Part shown: positions 5,284-7,687 of the stretch, in pieces
Position numbering within the stretch: the stretch's first letter is position 1
Layout of the letters: every line of letters starts with the position of its first letter
Source: Methanomicrobiales archaeon
GTDB taxonomy: Archaea; Halobacteriota; Methanomicrobia; Methanomicrobiales; JACTUA01
Direction: 5' to 3'
NCBI GenBank assembly: GCA_028678555.1
Contig: JAJRDF010000070.1
Span: forward strand, 1-7,687
Length of the DNA: 7,687 nt
Notes under the pieces: model-generated
Databases searched by the model: none
What the model saw: only the letters and a program-made list of their open reading frames with translations
Told to the model about the DNA's origin: nothing
Translations under genes and position numbers: made by a program

Positions 5284-5772
5284 ATGCATGTGAGAATCCT
5301 GACCCTGCTGGCGCTCGCCCTGGCCTGCGTGATCCTGGCCGGATGCGCGGCTCCCCCGCCCGAGACCCCGACCCCTACCCCCACGACCCTCCCGACCACG
5401 GTCCCGGTCACGGCCACCACGACCGCACCCCCTTCCCTTGAACCGGGGCCCACCGTGACGTCGCCCCTGAACCTGGACACGATCATCACTGTCACCCGGA
5501 ATCCCATCTCCGCCTACCCTGACATCATCGTCACGTATGGCGGTGGCAGCGGCAACCTTCTCCTGCAGTGGCTGGATATCAAGGTCACAAGGTCGGACGG
5601 CATCGTAGAGACGGCCCAGATCACCCGACCCAGCTCCGGGACGATCCCGATGGGATCATCGGTGACCCTCGCAGGTACCAACGGCAGTGACCGGGTGGAG
5701 GTCACGGCCTGGTATTACGGAAATCCCTACAAGATCTACGATGCACTGGTTCCGGCCGCCAGCCGTCCCTGA
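5284..5772 (+). CDS. secreted lipoprotein with Pro/Thr linker, function unknown
   Basis: A predicted envelope-anchored lipoprotein of 162 residues. A basic N-terminus and hydrophobic segment (4-20) end in the lipobox LAGC, with Cys21 as the lipidated residue. A low-complexity Pro/Thr linker follows (about 22-60), then a compact domain of about 100 residues rich in beta-forming residues (ITVTRNPISAYPDIIVTYGG onward), which may be Ig-like. I do not recognise the family; such proteins are common in methanogen envelopes, where the linker spans the S-layer zone. GGAGAG (5276-5281) is only 2 nt from ATG 5284 but 8 nt from the in-frame GTG at 5290, so the true start may be GTG, two residues shorter; the lipobox is unaffected. 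The gene is divergent from the glutamate synthase-like gene with 161 bp between them. No TATA box is evident in 5165-5275; the AT-rich patch at 5146-5160 might serve both directions. Confidence 0.8.
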   Translation: MHVRILTLLALALACVILAGCAAPPPETPTPTPTTLPTTVPVTATTTAPPSLEPGPTVTSPLNLDTIITVTRNPISAYPDIIVTYGGGSGNLLLQWLDIKVTRSDGIVETAQITRPSSGTIPMGSSVTLAGTNGSDRVEVTAWYYGNPYKIYDALVPAASRP

Positions 5773-5787
5773 ACCCCTCACGCATCC

Positions 5788-5793
5788 TTTTTT
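5788..5793 (+). terminator. oligo-T terminator after the lipoprotein gene
   Basis: A run of six T, preceded by CATCC, lies 15 nt after the lipoprotein stop codon. Oligo-T tracts like this are the usual archaeal termination signal. No stem precedes it. Confidence 0.45.
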
Positions 5794-5880
5794 CACGATC
5801 GGCAACGGTCGCGGCTCCCGCCCCAGCGGGTGAGGATTCTTTCAAACTGTGGGTATCGGCGATATCTCATCGTTGACGAA

Positions 5881-6171
5881 TGGTGAGACGCTCTCGGGGG
5901 CTCTGCTGCGGCTCCGCCCCCGCCGCCCTCCAGGGATTTCCTGAAATGTCCAGAGGACGGCTCATTTTCTTCGCTGCATACTGGTGGAACACTCTCGGGG
6001 GCTCACCGCCCCCGCCGCGTGGGCACCCCCCGCCGGTGTTCCGGAAACCGGTGATCCATCCTGTATCACTGACCTGACATGGTAAGCCATCCTCACCAGG
6101 GGAGGGCCCAGGAGGGGGCAGAGCCACCTCCCGCATCATGTCCCAGAAAACCTCCGGTGCGAGAGTGTCCC
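5881..6171. repeat. hairpin-bearing repeat copies in a gene-free stretch
   Basis: Two direct copies (5881-5903 and 5982-6004) match at 20 of 23 bases and share the core CTCTCGGGGGCTC. Each is followed by CCGCCCCCGCCGC, so each can fold through CGGGGGC/GCCCCCG. The loop is 14 nt in the first copy and 5 nt in the second. A third box, CGAGAGTGTCCC at 6160-6171, is inverted. With GGAACACTCTCG at 5986-5997 it makes 11/12 terminal inverted repeats bounding 186 bp. GGGGGCAGAGCC around 6114-6125 is also an inverted relative of the first copy. This looks like remnants of a palindromic intergenic repeat or a miniature element; no target-site duplication is seen. Confidence 0.45.
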
Positions 6172-6185
6172 AAAACTGACTCGGG

Positions 6186-6190
6186 AAAAA
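6186..6190 (-). terminator. oligo-T terminator of the reductase operon
   Basis: On the minus strand CTCCTTTTTCCC lies 22 nt beyond the stop codon of the small downstream gene, with a further TTTT at 6173-6176. This marks the likely end of the two-gene operon. Confidence 0.4.
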
Positions 6191-6212
6191 GGAGATATCA
6201 CCAGGCAGGGAT

Positions 6213-6467
6213 TCACGTCAGAGGGGGCTGCTTCTCCTTCCCCTCCGGCGGCGCCGCAGGCCCGCCGGCACAGCCCTTCCCCCTCCGCAGCGGGATGATC
6301 ATCCCGGGACCCGGGGGCGGGGGTGCCCCCCGCGGCAATTCGGCCACAGGGTCCTTGAAGAGCACCGCCGGTTCCCGGCCCTCGCCCTCCTCCGGACCCG
6401 GGTGCCGCAGGAATTCGGTGAACCGGCTGATGAGGGACTCCTCCTCCTTCCGGGCAGGAGGATTCAT
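6213..6467 (-). CDS. small protein of unknown function, coupled to the reductase gene
   Basis: An 84-residue protein starting MNPPARKEEE. Its ATG overlaps the reductase stop codon as ATGA, and GGTGAGG lies about 8-9 nt upstream inside the reductase coding end; both support real translation coupled to the reductase. The frame extends upstream to 6512, but that start would lie deep inside the reductase gene. Residues 8-20 (EEESLISRFTEFL) look like an amphipathic helix. The rest is rich in Pro, Gly and charged residues (PRGAPPPPGPG near 45-55, then MIIPLRRGKG) and is probably largely disordered. No domain, membrane segment or cysteine pair is recognised. The position suggests a role tied to riboflavin/F420 precursor synthesis, but that is inference from order alone. 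Confidence 0.6.
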   Translation of the reverse strand: MNPPARKEEESLISRFTEFLRHPGPEEGEGREPAVLFKDPVAELPRGAPPPPGPGMIIPLRRGKGCAGGPAAPPEGKEKQPPLT

Positions 6468-7147
6468 CCGGCCGCCCTCACCTTCCACCGGAGGATCACC
6501 CCCCCGTCGCACTCGGTCACCGTGGGAGGGTCCAGGAGGACGAAGTCTCCCTCCCGCACGAAGCCTTCCCCGTCCGCAGGAGTCGGGGCATCCTTCCCCC
6601 CGATGATCACCGGTCCCACGAAGGTGCAGAACTCGTCCACCAGGGCACGGGAGAAGAAGCCCCAGATCAGGGTCCCTCCTCCTTCAACCATGACCCTCAG
6701 GATCCCCCGGTCATGGAGTAGACGGAGGAGCCGGTCCGGGTCTACCCGGTCCTTCCCTGCCACCAGCACGGTGGCACGATCACGCAGCCGCTCCACCCTC
6801 TCCCCCGGGGCGGATTCCGCGACGGCGATGATCCGTTCCCCGGTCCCCTTCCGGAGGATATCGGCCCCTGGCGGGGTGCGGGCCTGGCTGTCCACCACCA
6901 CCCGGACCGGGTCCTCGTCTTTCCCCGCCCTCCGCCGCTCCTCCCGGAGGGCAGGGGACTTGACCGTCAGGGAGGGGTTGTCTGCAAGGACGGTACCGAT
7001 CCCGACAATGATCGCATCCTGCCCGGCTTTGAGGATGTCCACCCGGCCGAAGTCCCGGGGTCCCGAGATCCGCACCTGCCGGCGTTCCCGGGTGGAAATC
7101 TTGCCGTCGGCCGACATCGCCAGGTTCACGGTCACATACGGGCGCAT
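6464..7147 (-). CDS. 2,5-diamino-6-(ribosylamino)-4(3H)-pyrimidinone 5'-phosphate reductase
   Basis: Archaeal pyrimidine reductase of the RibD C-terminal (dihydrofolate reductase-like) family, 227 residues, the usual length for the stand-alone archaeal enzyme. It reduces the ribosyl side chain of 2,5-diamino-6-ribosylaminopyrimidinone phosphate to the ribityl form with NAD(P)H, an early cytoplasmic step toward riboflavin; a later pathway intermediate also feeds F420. Motifs are PYVTVNLAMSADGKIS (3-18), the VGIGTVLADNPSLTV segment (48-62), VVVDSQARTPPGADI (83-97) and the nucleotide-binding VEGGGTLIWGFF (154-165), followed by LVDEF (169-173). No deaminase domain is fused, as in archaea and fungi and unlike bacterial RibD. 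GAGGTG lies 5 nt before ATG 7147, which fixes the start. It is the first gene of a two-gene operon. Confidence 0.93.
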   Translation of the reverse strand: MRPYVTVNLAMSADGKISTRERRQVRISGPRDFGRVDILKAGQDAIIVGIGTVLADNPSLTVKSPALREERRRAGKDEDPVRVVVDSQARTPPGADILRKGTGERIIAVAESAPGERVERLRDRATVLVAGKDRVDPDRLLRLLHDRGILRVMVEGGGTLIWGFFSRALVDEFCTFVGPVIIGGKDAPTPADGEGFVREGDFVLLDPPTVTECDGGVILRWKVRAAG

Positions 7148-7210
7148 GGTGACACCTCTTCCAGGGATTTCCTGCGGGGACGGTCCACTGAAGGAATCCA
7201 GGGCAAACCA

Positions 7211-7224
7211 CTATATTACCGGCA
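7211..7224 (-). promoter_or_regulatory. TATA promoter of the reductase operon
   Basis: On the minus strand GCCGGTAATATAG contains a TATA-like TAATATAG about 65 nt before ATG 7147. The predicted start near 7189 leaves a leader of about 40 nt that contains the Shine-Dalgarno. The BRE position is only a fair match. TTTCGATACC (7237-7246) lies about 20 bp further upstream. Confidence 0.45.
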
Positions 7225-7324
7225 GGGTCTCTTGAAGGTATCGAAACCCGAAAACGCCGGCGGGACAGACGGGGAGGAGAGGGATCCCCCGCACCCGGCC
7301 CCGTCCGGGACACCCGATTGAATT

Positions 7325-7687
7325 TCAGGGCTGCTGGCCCAGCGAGGGATCCAGGTTCCGTGCCTTCCGGAAGGCGGCGGACGCCTCCCGCTTCTTCCCC
7401 AGGTGCTTCAGGGCCAGGCCCAGGTTGTTCCATGCCGCCGCATCTTCAGGCGCCAGCTCAACGGCACGGTCCAGGCACCGGAGGGCCTCCCCGTACTGCT
7501 CCAGGCGGACCAGGGTTCCCCCCCGGTTGATCCAGGCACGGGGATCGCCGGGATTGAGCACCAGGGATCGCTCGTATGCCTCCGCCGCCTCGGCGAACCG
7601 CCCGGCCCGGTCCAGGGCGGATCCCAGGTTGAACCATCCCGTGGCATGGGTCGGGTCCACCCCCACCACTTCCTGGAAGGAGGCCAC
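7325..7687 (-). CDS. TPR-repeat protein (5' part off window)
   Basis: C-terminal part of a tetratricopeptide-repeat protein, 120 residues visible. Three complete 34-residue repeats are clear at about 15-48 (ending LVLNPGD), 49-82 (ending VELAPED) and 83-116 (ending RNLDPSL), each with the expected W/L-G-A-Y/F-A-P pattern. Residues 1-14 are the second helix of an earlier repeat, so the GTG at the window edge is almost certainly an internal valine, not the start. TPRs are protein-interaction scaffolds; no enzymatic domain is visible and a specific role cannot be given. It lies upstream of the reductase operon on the same strand, separated by 177 bp that hold a separate promoter, so it is probably a separate unit. 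No good terminator follows; only a TTTT (7251-7254) is seen. Confidence 0.85.
   Translation of the reverse strand: MASFQEVVGVDPTHATGWFNLGSALDRAGRFAEAAEAYERSLVLNPGDPRAWINRGGTLVRLEQYGEALRCLDRAVELAPEDAAAWNNLGLALKHLGKKREASAAFRKARNLDPSLGQQP

Noticed and set aside
4292..5293. Plus-strand open frame (333 codons) opposite the glutamate synthase-like gene
   Set aside because: Antisense shadow rich in Gly, Asp, Val and Leu without motifs; the minus-strand gene is clear. The same applies to the frames at 449-1243, 3449-4210 and 3351-4454 (minus).
5867..6139. Minus-strand 90-codon frame in the repeat region
   Set aside because: It runs through the hairpin repeats, has a Pro/Gly/Arg-biased sequence with no motif, and no good ribosome site.
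5986..6171. Complete miniature transposon (MITE) call
   Set aside because: Inverted ends match 11/12, but no target-site duplication is visible and no transposase relative is present, so I only report a repeat.
1..7687. tRNA, rRNA, CRISPR array, transposase or phage genes
   Set aside because: No T-loop consensus with cloverleaf pairing, no regular spaced repeats and no recombinase motifs were seen on either strand.

Overview
This GC-rich window looks like a piece of a euryarchaeal methanogen chromosome, most likely order Methanomicrobiales (inference; no marker gene is present to settle it). The reasons are an archaeal-type riboflavin/deazaflavin pathway reductase, an archaeal FMN-type glutamate synthase homologue with an N-terminal cysteine cluster, a ferredoxin-dependent 2-oxoacid oxidoreductase with a fused gamma-alpha subunit, BRE/TATA-like promoters at short distances from start codons, and oligo-T terminators. 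All clear genes except one lipoprotein gene lie on the minus strand.

Reading left to right: 1-808 (minus) is the beta subunit of a 2-oxoacid:ferredoxin oxidoreductase, cut by the left edge. It overlaps by ATGA the end of the gamma-alpha subunit gene at 805-2463 (minus). A gap of about 1.07 kb follows (2464-3532). It holds an AT-rich, motif-dense control region (2530-2720), a good rightward promoter (about 2704-2718), a GC-rich stretch with nested long inverted repeats (2740-2943), a doubtful small ORF, and a hairpin plus T5 terminator (3258-3290). Together these outline an isolated rightward transcript of about 550 nt that I cannot assign to a known RNA or protein. Next is an FMN-binding glutamate synthase-like gene (3533-5122, minus) with a near-leaderless promoter, then a divergent lipoprotein gene (5284-5772, plus) ending in an oligo-T terminator. 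A repeat-bearing intergenic region (5773-6212) precedes a two-gene operon on the minus strand: 2,5-diamino-6-ribosylaminopyrimidinone 5'-phosphate reductase (6464-7147) and an ATGA-coupled 84-residue unknown protein (6213-6467). The right edge cuts a TPR protein (7325-7687, minus).

Metabolically, the oxidoreductase and the glutamate synthase homologue could be linked through 2-oxoglutarate and reduced ferredoxin, but the substrate of the first and the activity of the second are not fixed by sequence. The reductase supplies the ribityl-pyrimidine used for riboflavin and, in methanogens, F420. No tRNA, rRNA, CRISPR array, transposase or phage gene is visible. The least explained part is the 2540-3290 transcription unit; the next is the set of hairpin-bearing repeats at 5881-6171.
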